A stretch of 64,000 nt of DNA, taken from contig CANCVB010000002.1 in assembly GCA_947381415.1 (NCBI GenBank), forward strand, positions 62,001-126,000, read 5' to 3'. Under the pieces are notes generated by a model, which worked only from the letters and a program-made list of their open reading frames with translations, ran no database searches and had not been told where the DNA came from. Positions 1 through 8,030 of this stretch are shown here, piece after piece. The position numbers and the translations under genes were made by a program. Within the stretch, counting starts at the first letter, position 1. Every line of letters starts with the position of its first letter. The DNA comes from Burkholderiales bacterium. GTDB taxonomy: Bacteria; Pseudomonadota; Gammaproteobacteria; Burkholderiales; Burkholderiaceae_C.

Positions 1-1
1 G

Positions 2-1561
2 GGTTTTTTGCTGTTCATTTTGACCACTTCCAACCCCTTTGACCGTCTCTTTCCCATGCCTGCGGATGGCCGCGACCTCAACCCTTTGCTGCAAGACCCT
101 GGTCTGGTGATTCACCCACCCATGCTTTACATGGGCTATGTGGGCATGTCGGTGGCGTTTGCATTTGCAATTGCCGCTTTGCTGTCGGGGCGACTCGATG
201 CCGCTTGGGCGCGTTGGTCGCGTCCTTGGACTGTGATTGCATGGGCCTTTCTGACCTTTGGCATTGGCTTGGGCTCTTGGTGGGCTTACTATGAACTGGG
301 CTGGGGTGGTTGGTGGTTTTGGGACCCTGTTGAAAACGCCTCGCTGATGCCTTGGTTGGTGGGTACTGCGCTCATCCACTCTTTGATGGTCACTGAAAAA
401 CGCGGCAGTTTCAAGGCATGGACGGTGCTCTTGGCGATTGCGGCCTTCTCGCTGTCCTTGCTGGGCACGTTTTTGGTTCGATCAGGGGTGTTGACGTCGG
501 TGCATGCCTTTGCATCTGACCCCGCACGGGGAATTTTCATTCTGGCTTTTTTGGCCACGGTTGTCGGTGCGTCACTGACCTTGTTTGCCTGGCGTGCGCC
601 TGCGGTGACATTGGGCGGCACCATGGGCATGGTTTCGCGCGAATCTTTTTTGTTGCTCAACAGCGTGTTACTTGTGGTGGCCACGGGTGCCGTGCTTTTA
701 GGCACTTTGTACCCCCTCATCATCGACGCCTTGAACCTTGGCAAGTTGTCCGTCGGGCCACCGTATTTCAATCTGGTGTTTGCGCCCCTGATGGTGCCAC
801 TGCTCTTTGTATTGGTTCCAGGTACGGTTGCGCATTGGCGTGAGGCCCGCATGGGCGATGTCTTTTGGCGGCTGCGTTTCGTCGGCGCTGCGGCCGTGGT
901 ATTAGCGCTGGTCTTGCCCTTTGTGCTGGGCAGTTGGTCTGCAGGCACCATGCTGGGTATTTTTCTGGGCATGTGGGTGGGCTTGGGCAGCTTGCAGCAT
1001 GTGGTGGAGCGCTTGCGTAAACCGGGTCGCATCGGCGGTTCGTTTTGGGGCATGCATTTGGCGCACTTTGGCATGGCTGTGTTGGTGCTGGGTATCACCG
1101 GTGTGAAGTCCTACGAGGTCGAGCGCGATGTGCGCATGGCAGTGGGCGACACCGTCACCATCGCGCCCTACACCTTTCGTTTGGCTGAAATACAAGACGT
1201 GATGGGACCCAACTACAAAGCGGTGCAAGCCAAAGTCGAGGTTTTGAAAAACGAGCAAGTGACAGAGGTTTTGCGGCCGCAAAAGCGCCGTTATTTTTCC
1301 TCGGCCATGCCCATGACCGAAGCCGCGATTGACTCGGGTGTGATGCGTGATTTGTATGTGTCCTTGGGTGACCCTTTGCCAGGCGCAACACCTTCTTGGA
1401 GCATGCGGGTCTACTACAAACCGTTTGTGCCGTGGCTGTGGGCGGGTGTGTTGATCATGGTGTTGGGTGGCGTATTGGCGGCTTTGGACCGTCGTTACCG
1501 TCGCAACACCAACCAGCAAGCGGTTCAAACAGCGGGTGAGGCTCTGTCAGGTAGCGCATGA
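2..1561 (+). CDS. ccmF: Cytochrome c heme lyase subunit CcmF (5' end outside window)
   Basis: This polytopic inner-membrane protein of System I cytochrome c maturation takes heme from holo-CcmE and, with CcmH/CcmI, attaches it to apocytochrome CXXCH motifs on the periplasmic side. The reading frame is open from the first bases, so the true start lies upstream. About 519 of the usual 640-660 residues are present. The tryptophan-rich heme-handling WWD segment (GWGGWWFWDP) is encoded near nt 298-330, with many hydrophobic segments around it and a soluble periplasmic stretch near nt 1110-1400. The stop overlaps the ccmG start by 4 nt (ATGA), as expected in a ccm operon. Confidence 0.95.
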   Translation, partial: GFLLFILTTSNPFDRLFPMPADGRDLNPLLQDPGLVIHPPMLYMGYVGMSVAFAFAIAALLSGRLDAAWARWSRPWTVIAWAFLTFGIGLGSWWAYYELGWGGWWFWDPVENASLMPWLVGTALIHSLMVTEKRGSFKAWTVLLAIAAFSLSLLGTFLVRSGVLTSVHAFASDPARGIFILAFLATVVGASLTLFAWRAPAVTLGGTMGMVSRESFLLLNSVLLVVATGAVLLGTLYPLIIDALNLGKLSVGPPYFNLVFAPLMVPLLFVLVPGTVAHWREARMGDVFWRLRFVGAAAVVLALVLPFVLGSWSAGTMLGIFLGMWVGLGSLQHVVERLRKPGRIGGSFWGMHLAHFGMAVLVLGITGVKSYEVERDVRMAVGDTVTIAPYTFRLAEIQDVMGPNYKAVQAKVEVLKNEQVTEVLRPQKRRYFSSAMPMTEAAIDSGVMRDLYVSLGDPLPGATPSWSMRVYYKPFVPWLWAGVLIMVLGGVLAALDRRYRRNTNQQAVQTAGEALSGSA

Positions 1562-2142
1562 AGAAGTTTTTACTGCCACTGGTTCTGTTCGCCGCCTTGG
1601 TGGTGTTTTTGGGTGTGGGCTTAAAGCGCGACCCGCATGAAATACCTTCGCCGTTGGTGGGCAAGCCCGCACCCGCCTTCAGCTTACCCACCTTGCAAGG
1701 CGACAAGCCTTTCAGCCCAGCCGACATGCAGGGTCAGGTGTGGATCTTCAATGTATGGGCCACATGGTGTGTGGCTTGTCGAGAAGAACACCCTTTGCTG
1801 GTTCAATTTTCCAAAAGCCAACGCATTCCTATCGTGGGTTTGAGTTACAAAGAAATTCAACCCAACGACCAAGCCAATGGGCCACTCAGCGACGACGTGA
1901 AATTGCAGTTGGCCAGAGACCGAAGCTTGAAGTTTTTGCAAAAGGCGGGCGACCCCTACAAGCTGTCGGTGATGGACTTGGATGGGCGTGTGGGCATTGA
2001 CTACGGCGTCTACGGCGTGCCCGAAACCTACGTCATCGATCAGCAAGGCGTGATCCGTTACAAGCGGGTGGGGCCAGTCACGCCCGAGGTGTTGATTGAA
2101 ACCATTCTTCCTTTGATTCAGCAACTGGACAAGCCCGCATGA
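1558..2142 (+). CDS. ccmG: Thiol:disulfide interchange protein CcmG/DsbE
   Basis: This is a periplasmic thioredoxin-like reductant (194 aa) that keeps the CcmH/apocytochrome cysteines reduced before heme ligation. An N-terminal signal anchor (about residues 4-21) precedes a thioredoxin fold with the active site WCVAC (Cys71, Cys74) and a cis-Pro region in GVPETYVID. Length and motif match the DsbE family. It overlaps ccmF by 4 nt at the start and ccmH by 4 nt at the end, which points to translational coupling inside the ccm operon. Confidence 0.95.
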   Translation: MKKFLLPLVLFAALVVFLGVGLKRDPHEIPSPLVGKPAPAFSLPTLQGDKPFSPADMQGQVWIFNVWATWCVACREEHPLLVQFSKSQRIPIVGLSYKEIQPNDQANGPLSDDVKLQLARDRSLKFLQKAGDPYKLSVMDLDGRVGIDYGVYGVPETYVIDQQGVIRYKRVGPVTPEVLIETILPLIQQLDKPA

Positions 2143-2588
2143 AACACGCATTCCTGGTGGCGTGCTTGTGCGCCATGACTGCCATGGCCCAAGCGGGTGA
2201 GGCCCAGCCCATGGCGCAAGACCCACATGTTGAAGCGCGTTTGGTCGCTATCGCCGAAGAGTTGCGTTGTTTGGTTTGCCAAAACGAGTCTTTGGCATCG
2301 TCACACGCGGAGTTGGCCGAAGACTTGCGTCGCGAGGTGCGCAAACTCATCCGTGAAGACAAAACCGACGCACAGATCAAAACCTATTTGGTTGAACGCT
2401 ATGGCGATTTTGTGCTGTACAAGCCACCCATGAAGCCACTGACTTGGCCTTTGTGGTTTGGCCCTTTTCTGTTGTTAGGACTGGCCTTGCTGGGCCTGTG
2501 GCGCTATTTGCGTCTGCGCAAACAACTCATCCCCCACCACCTGAACGCTTCGGAGCGGGCACAGGCGGAACAACTTTTGAAAGATTGA
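2139..2588 (+). CDS. ccmH: Cytochrome c maturation protein CcmH
   Basis: CcmH is the short, membrane-anchored thiol reductant of the heme-ligation complex. The 149-aa product has a cleavable N-terminal signal (about residues 1-19), the conserved RCLVCQNES motif (Cys44, Cys47), a three-helix domain, then a single C-terminal transmembrane segment (about residues 104-122). This is the short CcmH form, and the TPR half is a separate gene (ccmI) starting directly after it. The start overlaps the ccmG stop as ATGA. Confidence 0.95.
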   Translation: MKHAFLVACLCAMTAMAQAGEAQPMAQDPHVEARLVAIAEELRCLVCQNESLASSHAELAEDLRREVRKLIREDKTDAQIKTYLVERYGDFVLYKPPMKPLTWPLWFGPFLLLGLALLGLWRYLRLRKQLIPHHLNASERAQAEQLLKD

Positions 2589-3893
2589 ATGAACGCGGTT
2601 CAGTGGTTTTTGGTGTGGGCAGCACTCATGTGTGTGGGCGTGGTGGTGATCTTGGCTTGGACTTTGCGCCGTGCGTCGCAAGCGGGTCTGCAAGCCAGCG
2701 AACGAGACAATGTGTTGTCGCAAGTGGCGGTCTACCGCGAGCACTTGGCCGAGTTGCAACACGAACTCGCGCAAGGCACCTTGGACCAAGCAGGCTTTGA
2801 TGCTTCACATGAAGAACTGACCCAGCGTTTGTTGGAAGATGCGCCGCTGCAAGCCGCTTCAGCGCCGACCAATGCGCCGAACTGGCGTGGCTTGGTGGCG
2901 GGTTTGGCATTGGCCATCCCCGTGCTGTCATTTGGTTTGTATTTTGTGGTGGGCACACCGGTGGGCATTGACCCCTTGTTGGCCAACCAAGTCGGTGGGG
3001 ATGAGCAAATCTCCAACGACAAATTGCAGGCCATGGCCGATCAACTCAACCAGCGTCTGGCAGACAACCCCAACAACGCCGAGGGTTGGGTGATGTTGGG
3101 GCGTATCGAGCGTGCTTTGGGTGATTTTGACAAGGCCGATGCCGCCCTCAAAAAGGCCTTGTCCTTGGCCGCCAATGACGATGTGCGTATCGAGCGTGCC
3201 GAGGTGTTGGCGCAAAAAAACCAAGGCCAATTTGATGGCGAACCATGGGACATTATTCGCAGCGTGCTCAAAGGCGACCCCGAGCATGGCAATGCCTTGT
3301 TGTTGGCTGGCAGCGCAGCGTTCTCACAAGGGCAGTTTCAAGACGCGTTGACCTACTGGAACAAGGTGCGTGGCTTGTTACCCGCTTCGTCGCCGGATTT
3401 GCCCGCCTTGATCGAGGCCATCAATAAGGCGCGAGAGCGCTTGAACCTGCCTGCGCTCGACCCGCAGACCGTGGTGGCCCAAGCAGCGCCGCCTGCCGCT
3501 GCACCTGCAGCCAAACCCACACAAGGCAAGACTGCGCCGGGTGCCGAGCGTCTCAGTGGCAGAGTCAGCCTAGACCCCGCTTTGGCTTCGCAAGTCTCGC
3601 CCAGCGACACGGTGTTTATTTACGCCAATGCCGCCGATGGTCCGCGCATGCCATTGGCCATTGTGCGAACCACCGTCGACAAATTGCCTTATGACTTTGT
3701 GCTCGATGACAGCATGGCAATGAACCCCCAAATGAAGCTCTCGCACATCAGCGCGGTCATGGTCAGAGCGCGTATTTCCAGAAGCGGCAACGCGATGGCC
3801 CAGCCTGGTGACTTAGGGGCGAGCGCGGGCCCCATCAAACCGGGCAGTAAAGAAAAAATCCAGTTGGTGATTGCCCAGCCCTTGAGCAAGTAA
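2589..3893 (+). CDS. ccmI: Cytochrome c biogenesis protein CcmI (TPR)
   Basis: CcmI is the apocytochrome c chaperone of System I. Two N-terminal transmembrane segments (about residues 5-24 and 97-117) flank a helical cytoplasmic loop. A periplasmic TPR region follows (about 155-285, with the repeat-like AEGWVMLGRIERALGDFDKA). An Ala/Pro-rich linker then leads to a C-terminal beta-rich domain (about 320-434) typical of the family. It begins immediately after the ccmH stop with no gap and is the last gene of the operon. It converges on a response-regulator gene 27 nt downstream. Confidence 0.92.
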   Translation: MNAVQWFLVWAALMCVGVVVILAWTLRRASQAGLQASERDNVLSQVAVYREHLAELQHELAQGTLDQAGFDASHEELTQRLLEDAPLQAASAPTNAPNWRGLVAGLALAIPVLSFGLYFVVGTPVGIDPLLANQVGGDEQISNDKLQAMADQLNQRLADNPNNAEGWVMLGRIERALGDFDKADAALKKALSLAANDDVRIERAEVLAQKNQGQFDGEPWDIIRSVLKGDPEHGNALLLAGSAAFSQGQFQDALTYWNKVRGLLPASSPDLPALIEAINKARERLNLPALDPQTVVAQAAPPAAAPAAKPTQGKTAPGAERLSGRVSLDPALASQVSPSDTVFIYANAADGPRMPLAIVRTTVDKLPYDFVLDDSMAMNPQMKLSHISAVMVRARISRSGNAMAQPGDLGASAGPIKPGSKEKIQLVIAQPLSK

Positions 3894-3920
3894 GGGCGGG
3901 CGCAAGCCGCACAGGCTGCT

Positions 3921-4523
3921 TCAGCCCATCAACAAGCCATGGGTGCGGGCAAAGTGCAGGGTTTGGGTACGGCTTTTCACACCTAAGCGACGGAAGAGAC
4001 GCCACAGGTGCACTTTGACGGTGTGCTCGCTGATACTGAGTTCAGCGGCGATGTCACGGTTGGACAAGCCACGGTCCAACATCAGAATCAGTTGCTTTTG
4101 ACGCTTAGAGAGTTTGATGTCGCCAATCACCACCACATCGGCGTCTTCATCGACGTCATCAGACTTCATGATGTCTTGGATGGCAGCGGAGATTTCGGCT
4201 GTATCGGTAGACTTTTCAATATAGAGGTCTGCACCCGCTTCCAAGCAAGCATCGCGCGCTTCGCCTGAAGGCATGGCTGAGAGCACCACCAAGGGGATTT
4301 CGGGGTACATTTTTTTCACATCCGAGATGGCGGTTGCCCCTTTGACGCCAGGCAACAGCAGATCGAGCACAAACAACTCGGGTTCTCCGTTTTTAATCAA
4401 TGCGGCCTGTAATTCGCTGAATTTTTCCAATTCGACCACCTTGGAGGCGGGGCGCAGGCGGCGCAGCAACATGCCAATCATTTGGCGAACCATTGGGTGG
4501 TCATCAATGACGTAAAGACTCAT
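3921..4523 (-). CDS. LuxR/NarL-type response regulator
   Basis: This two-domain transcription regulator (200 aa) has an N-terminal receiver domain with acidic pocket Asp7-Asp8, phosphoacceptor Asp54 (in VLDLLLPG) and the conserved Lys in IEKS. Its C-terminal LuxR helix-turn-helix is about residues 133-195 (LSKRQKQLILML, LSNRDIAAELSISEHTVKVHL). Known family members bind DNA as phosphorylated dimers. No sensor kinase gene adjoins it: the neighbour 15 nt upstream on the same strand is trpS, and the convergent neighbour is ccmI. Its partner kinase and targets cannot be read from this window. Confidence 0.88.
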   Translation of the reverse strand: MSLYVIDDHPMVRQMIGMLLRRLRPASKVVELEKFSELQAALIKNGEPELFVLDLLLPGVKGATAISDVKKMYPEIPLVVLSAMPSGEARDACLEAGADLYIEKSTDTAEISAAIQDIMKSDDVDEDADVVVIGDIKLSKRQKQLILMLDRGLSNRDIAAELSISEHTVKVHLWRLFRRLGVKSRTQTLHFARTHGLLMG

Positions 4524-4538
4524 CGTTATTCTCCGTTC

Positions 4539-5735
4539 TTAGTAATTCAGGCCCATGGCCTCGCGCACATCGCGCATGGTTTCTTGCGCCGTGGCTCGTG
4601 CACGCTGCGTTCCAGCGTCAACGATATCACGAACAAGTCGAGGATTAGAAACAAAAGGTTCTGCCCGAGCCAACATGGGCTCTTGCTCGGAAACAATGGC
4701 GTCAATCACGGGTTGCTTGCATTCCAAGCAACCGATGCCGGCGCGTGCGCACTCGGTTTTGACCCAATCGCGGGTGGCAGGCGGGGAGTAGACCAGATGA
4801 AATTGCCACACGGGGCAGCGATCGGGGTTGCCAGGGTCGCTGCGTTTGACACGCGCAGGATCGGTGGGCATGCGTTTGACCTTGGTCTCGATGCTGGCCT
4901 TGTCCTCGCGCATGGCAATCGTGTTGTGGTAACTCTTGCTCATTTTGGCGCCGTCCAAACCAGGCAGCTTGCTGGCTTCGGTCAACAAGGCCTGGGGTTC
5001 GGTCAGCACCGCTTTGCCCGTGCCTTTGAAATAGCCTTCTAAGCGCTCGCGGTCTTTGTCGTCAAGCTCAGGGGCGCTTTTCAGATAACCCAAAGCACCT
5101 TCCATGGCCTTGGTGTCGCCAGTTTCTTGAAACTGTTTGCGCGATTTTTCAAAACGCTTGACGCTGTCCTTAGGAAGCTTGGCCAAACATGCCTGTACCA
5201 AGGCGTCGAAGTTGGGCTCGCGACCATATAAATGGTTGAAACGCCGTGCTGCTTCGCGGGTGAGTTCGACATGGCTGGCTTGGTCTTCGCCCACCGGTAC
5301 CCAACGCGCTTTGTAAATCAGAATATCGGCCGCTTGTAACAAGGGGTAGCCCAAGAAACCGTAGGTGGTGAGGTCTTTGTCTTTGAGCTTTTCTTGCTGG
5401 TCTTTGTAGGTAGGGACGCGTTCGAGCCAACCCAAGGGTGTGCCCATGGCCAAGAGCGTAAAGAGCTCTGCATGTTCAGGGATGCGGCTTTGCAAAAACA
5501 GTGTGCATTGATTGGGGTCTAAACCAGCGGCCAGCCAATCGATGACCATTTCATAGACATTCTTTTCGATGACTTCACGGCTTTCATAGTGCGTGGTCAA
5601 GGCATGCCAATCGGCCACGAAATAAAAGCATTGCATCTCGGATTGAAGACGCACCCAGTTTTTCAAAGCACCGTGGTAGTGACCCAGGTGCAAGGCGCCG
5701 GTAGGACGCATGCCAGAGAGGACGCGATCGGTCAT
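4539..5735 (-). CDS. trpS: Tryptophan-tRNA ligase
   Basis: This class Ic aminoacyl-tRNA synthetase charges tRNA-Trp. The product shows the HIGH-like motif HLGH within GMRPTGALHLGHYHG near the N-terminus and the KMSKS motif (GAKMSKSYHNT) near two-thirds of the length. I place the start at MTDRVLSGMRPTG because an ATG there overlaps the stop of the upstream M50 protease gene by 4 nt; the longer frame upstream lies within that gene. The resulting 398 aa is longer than the roughly 330 aa of E. coli TrpS and fits the extended form seen in Burkholderiales. Confidence 0.95.
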   Translation of the reverse strand: MTDRVLSGMRPTGALHLGHYHGALKNWVRLQSEMQCFYFVADWHALTTHYESREVIEKNVYEMVIDWLAAGLDPNQCTLFLQSRIPEHAELFTLLAMGTPLGWLERVPTYKDQQEKLKDKDLTTYGFLGYPLLQAADILIYKARWVPVGEDQASHVELTREAARRFNHLYGREPNFDALVQACLAKLPKDSVKRFEKSRKQFQETGDTKAMEGALGYLKSAPELDDKDRERLEGYFKGTGKAVLTEPQALLTEASKLPGLDGAKMSKSYHNTIAMREDKASIETKVKRMPTDPARVKRSDPGNPDRCPVWQFHLVYSPPATRDWVKTECARAGIGCLECKQPVIDAIVSEQEPMLARAEPFVSNPRLVRDIVDAGTQRARATAQETMRDVREAMGLNY

Positions 5736-6409
5736 GGGGCCAACTCCAACAAAGAGGCCAAGGGTTGAAGCACCCATTGAATGCCTTCGGTGGTCGCCAT
5801 CATGATGGGACGCATCCACAGGGTATTGATCACGCCCATGAGCACCAAGCCCATGACAATGAAAAAACCATAGCGCTCGATGTGCGAGAAACCAATGGCC
5901 AAGCGCATGGGCAGCAAGCCCATCACTATGCGTCCGCCATCCAGCGGCGGCAAAGGAAACAGGTTGAAGGCAAACATCACCAAATTCACCAGCACACCGG
6001 CTTGCGCCATCTCAAAGAAAAACCGCTCTTCGCTACCCATGCCCGATAGCAGGTAAATCAATACAGCCCATGCCAAAGCTTGCAACAAATTGACCGCAGG
6101 GCCCGCCAAAGCCACCCACACCATGTCGCGTTTAGGGTGGCGAAGGCGTGAAAAGTCCACGGGGACAGGTTTGGCATAACCAAATAAAAACTGCCCTGAG
6201 GTGGCTAAAAACAGGATCAAAGGCATGATGACGGTGCCGACCAAGTCCATGTGGGGAAAAGGATTGAGCGTGACACGTCCCATTTGCCATGCCGTGTCGT
6301 CGCCGAGTTGCTTGGCTGCATAACCATGTGCAGCTTCGTGCAGGGTGATGGCGAGCAATACAGGAATTGCATGGGTAGAAATTGTTTGTACTAATTCATT
6401 GAAATTCAC
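5732..6409 (-). CDS. Site-2 protease family (M50) metallopeptidase
   Basis: This is a membrane-embedded zinc protease of the YwhC/Rip type. It has the HEAAH zinc motif in the first hydrophobic segment (about residue 24), an NPFPHMD loop and a C-terminal LPPLDGGRI motif that supplies the third zinc ligand. The 225 residues form about 5-6 transmembrane segments with no PDZ domain, consistent with the small S2P subfamily. The start codon is GTG at 6409. It sits directly upstream of trpS with a 4-nt overlap, an arrangement common in betaproteobacteria. The substrate is unknown. Confidence 0.9.
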   Translation of the reverse strand: MNFNELVQTISTHAIPVLLAITLHEAAHGYAAKQLGDDTAWQMGRVTLNPFPHMDLVGTVIMPLILFLATSGQFLFGYAKPVPVDFSRLRHPKRDMVWVALAGPAVNLLQALAWAVLIYLLSGMGSEERFFFEMAQAGVLVNLVMFAFNLFPLPPLDGGRIVMGLLPMRLAIGFSHIERYGFFIVMGLVLMGVINTLWMRPIMMATTEGIQWVLQPLASLLELAP

Positions 6410-6523
6410 AAAAGTATTCTCTCACTAAATTTTGTCAATTTATCGGTGAAAAGTATGTGGTAAACCCTTTTTTTAAGCGCTTTAGGATGCGCAAACCCCC
6501 TAAATAGGGCTGATTAACGCTCA

Positions 6524-7159
6524 TCATAAACCTAAAAGTTCTAATTTCCCTAGACCTTGACGTAAAACTTCTGGCTCACCTCCTTCGCCCATGGGTGTGA
6601 GGTCGACCACCGTGGTGGCTTGCAAACTGCAAGCGCCGGCATCGATCACCGCTGCCAGTTGGTGCTCATAGCGTTCACGGATCGATTCAGCGTCGTTCAA
6701 GGGCTCGGTTTCGTTGGGCGGTATCAAGGTGGTGGCCAACAAAGGGGCGCCGTGTATCTCCAGCAAAGCCAGCAAGGTGGTGTGGTCTGGCACCCGCAAC
6801 CCAATGGTTTTGCGTTGCGGATGGGCAACGCGGCGAGGCACTTCTTTGGTGGCTTCCAAAATGAATGTGTAAGCCCCAGGCGTTGCCGTTTTTAACAAAC
6901 GAAATTGGCGGTTGTCGACCTTCGCGTACTGGGCCAGTTCACTCAGATCGCGGCACAGCAAGGTGAGGTGGTGCTTATCGTCAACGCCACGGATGTGACG
7001 CAAACGGTCGATCGCCACCTTGTCATCCAAATGGCAGACCAAGGCATAGCTGGAGTCGGTCGGTACCGCCACCACGCCGCCTTGCGTCAACAAGGCCGCG
7101 GCTTGTTTGAGCAAGCGCGCTTGTGGGTTGTCCGGATGGACTTGAAACAGTTGCGCCAT
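6524..7159 (-). CDS. YciO/Sua5/YrdC family protein
   Basis: This is a YrdC-fold protein of 211 aa. The fold binds threonine, bicarbonate and ATP in the TsaC/Sua5 enzymes that start t6A synthesis. The sequence has the N-terminal GGVVAVPTDSSYALVC strand-loop and the later LRVPDH region, and it is closest to the YciO branch, whose cellular role is less settled than that of TsaC. It is often labelled L-threonylcarbamoyladenylate synthase. It follows the PHP phosphoesterase gene with a 16-nt gap on the same strand, as yciO follows the yciV (rnm) gene in enterobacteria. Confidence 0.88.
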   Translation of the reverse strand: MAQLFQVHPDNPQARLLKQAAALLTQGGVVAVPTDSSYALVCHLDDKVAIDRLRHIRGVDDKHHLTLLCRDLSELAQYAKVDNRQFRLLKTATPGAYTFILEATKEVPRRVAHPQRKTIGLRVPDHTTLLALLEIHGAPLLATTLIPPNETEPLNDAESIRERYEHQLAAVIDAGACSLQATTVVDLTPMGEGGEPEVLRQGLGKLELLGL

Positions 7160-7175
7160 GAGGGGAAAGCTGGTC

Positions 7176-8027
7176 CTATTGGATGCGGTGGGTGAGCAAC
7201 TCCCACACGGGGGTCAGGTCACCAGGCAACCAAGGCAGTGTGCCCAAATCGGTGTGGCTTTCGTCGGGGCTGTGAAAGTCGCTGCCGCGTGAGGCTGCCA
7301 AACCAAATTCACGGGCCATGTCGGCATACTGAATGGCTTCGGCGGCCGAATGGCTACCCGTGACCACTTCAACGGCTTGGCCACCGTGGTTTTTGAACTC
7401 GGTGAACAACGCGAATTCCTCGGTGGGTGTAAAGCCATAGCGGGCAGGATGGGCAATGACGGCAACACCTTGGCATTCGCGTATCCAGCGCACCGCATCC
7501 CCCAAACCAGCCCAGCGGTGTTCCACATAGCCAGGTTTACCGTCGGTGAGAAAGCGGCGAAAAACCTCGTAGGTATCTGCACAAACGCCGGTCTCGACCA
7601 AAAAACGGGCAAAGTGGGTGCGAGAAATCAGGTCAGGGTTTCCCGCAAAACTGAGTGCGCCTTCAAAGCTGCCGTGTATGCCTACTTTGGCCAAGCCAGC
7701 AGCCATGTCCAAAGCGCGTGCGTGGCGGCCGCCACGGGTGGTTCGCAAGCCGTCTTGCATGCGTGGGTCGAGGTGGTCAAAGCCCAACCCCACGATATGC
7801 ACAGTTTTGCCCGCGAACGAGACCGATATTTCGGTGCCTGACAAATAGCCCATGCCCAACGCTTGGGCGGCGGCACAGGCACGGGCTTGACCGCCAATTT
7901 CATCGTGGTCGGTCAGCGACCACAGTTCAACGCCATTGGCATGCGCGCGCGCGGCCAGTGCTTCTGGTGTGAGCGTGCCATCTGAAATCACAGAGTGGCA
8001 ATGCAAATCGGCGTTGAGGATAGACAC
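7176..8027 (-). CDS. PHP-domain phosphoesterase (RNase AM/YciV-like)
   Basis: This 283-aa protein of the PHP superfamily has the metal-binding N-terminus ADLHCHS plus SLTDHDE, and further His/Asp ligands in AHPARYG and SDFHSPDE. Characterised relatives (E. coli YciV/RNase AM, Chromobacterium CV_1693) hydrolyse 3',5'-nucleoside bisphosphates and short RNA 5' ends using Mn/Fe centres. The start is a GTG at 8027, only 3 nt after the recJ stop. The next gene is yciO-like, so recJ, this gene and yciO look co-transcribed. Confidence 0.9.
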   Translation of the reverse strand: MSILNADLHCHSVISDGTLTPEALAARAHANGVELWSLTDHDEIGGQARACAAAQALGMGYLSGTEISVSFAGKTVHIVGLGFDHLDPRMQDGLRTTRGGRHARALDMAAGLAKVGIHGSFEGALSFAGNPDLISRTHFARFLVETGVCADTYEVFRRFLTDGKPGYVEHRWAGLGDAVRWIRECQGVAVIAHPARYGFTPTEEFALFTEFKNHGGQAVEVVTGSHSAAEAIQYADMAREFGLAASRGSDFHSPDESHTDLGTLPWLPGDLTPVWELLTHRIQ

Positions 8028-8030
8028 GGC

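Noticed and set aside
6413-6438. TTGACA with AATACT next to the GTG start of the M50 protease gene
   Set aside because: The spacer is about 14 nt and transcription would start inside or at the start codon; I regard it as chance.
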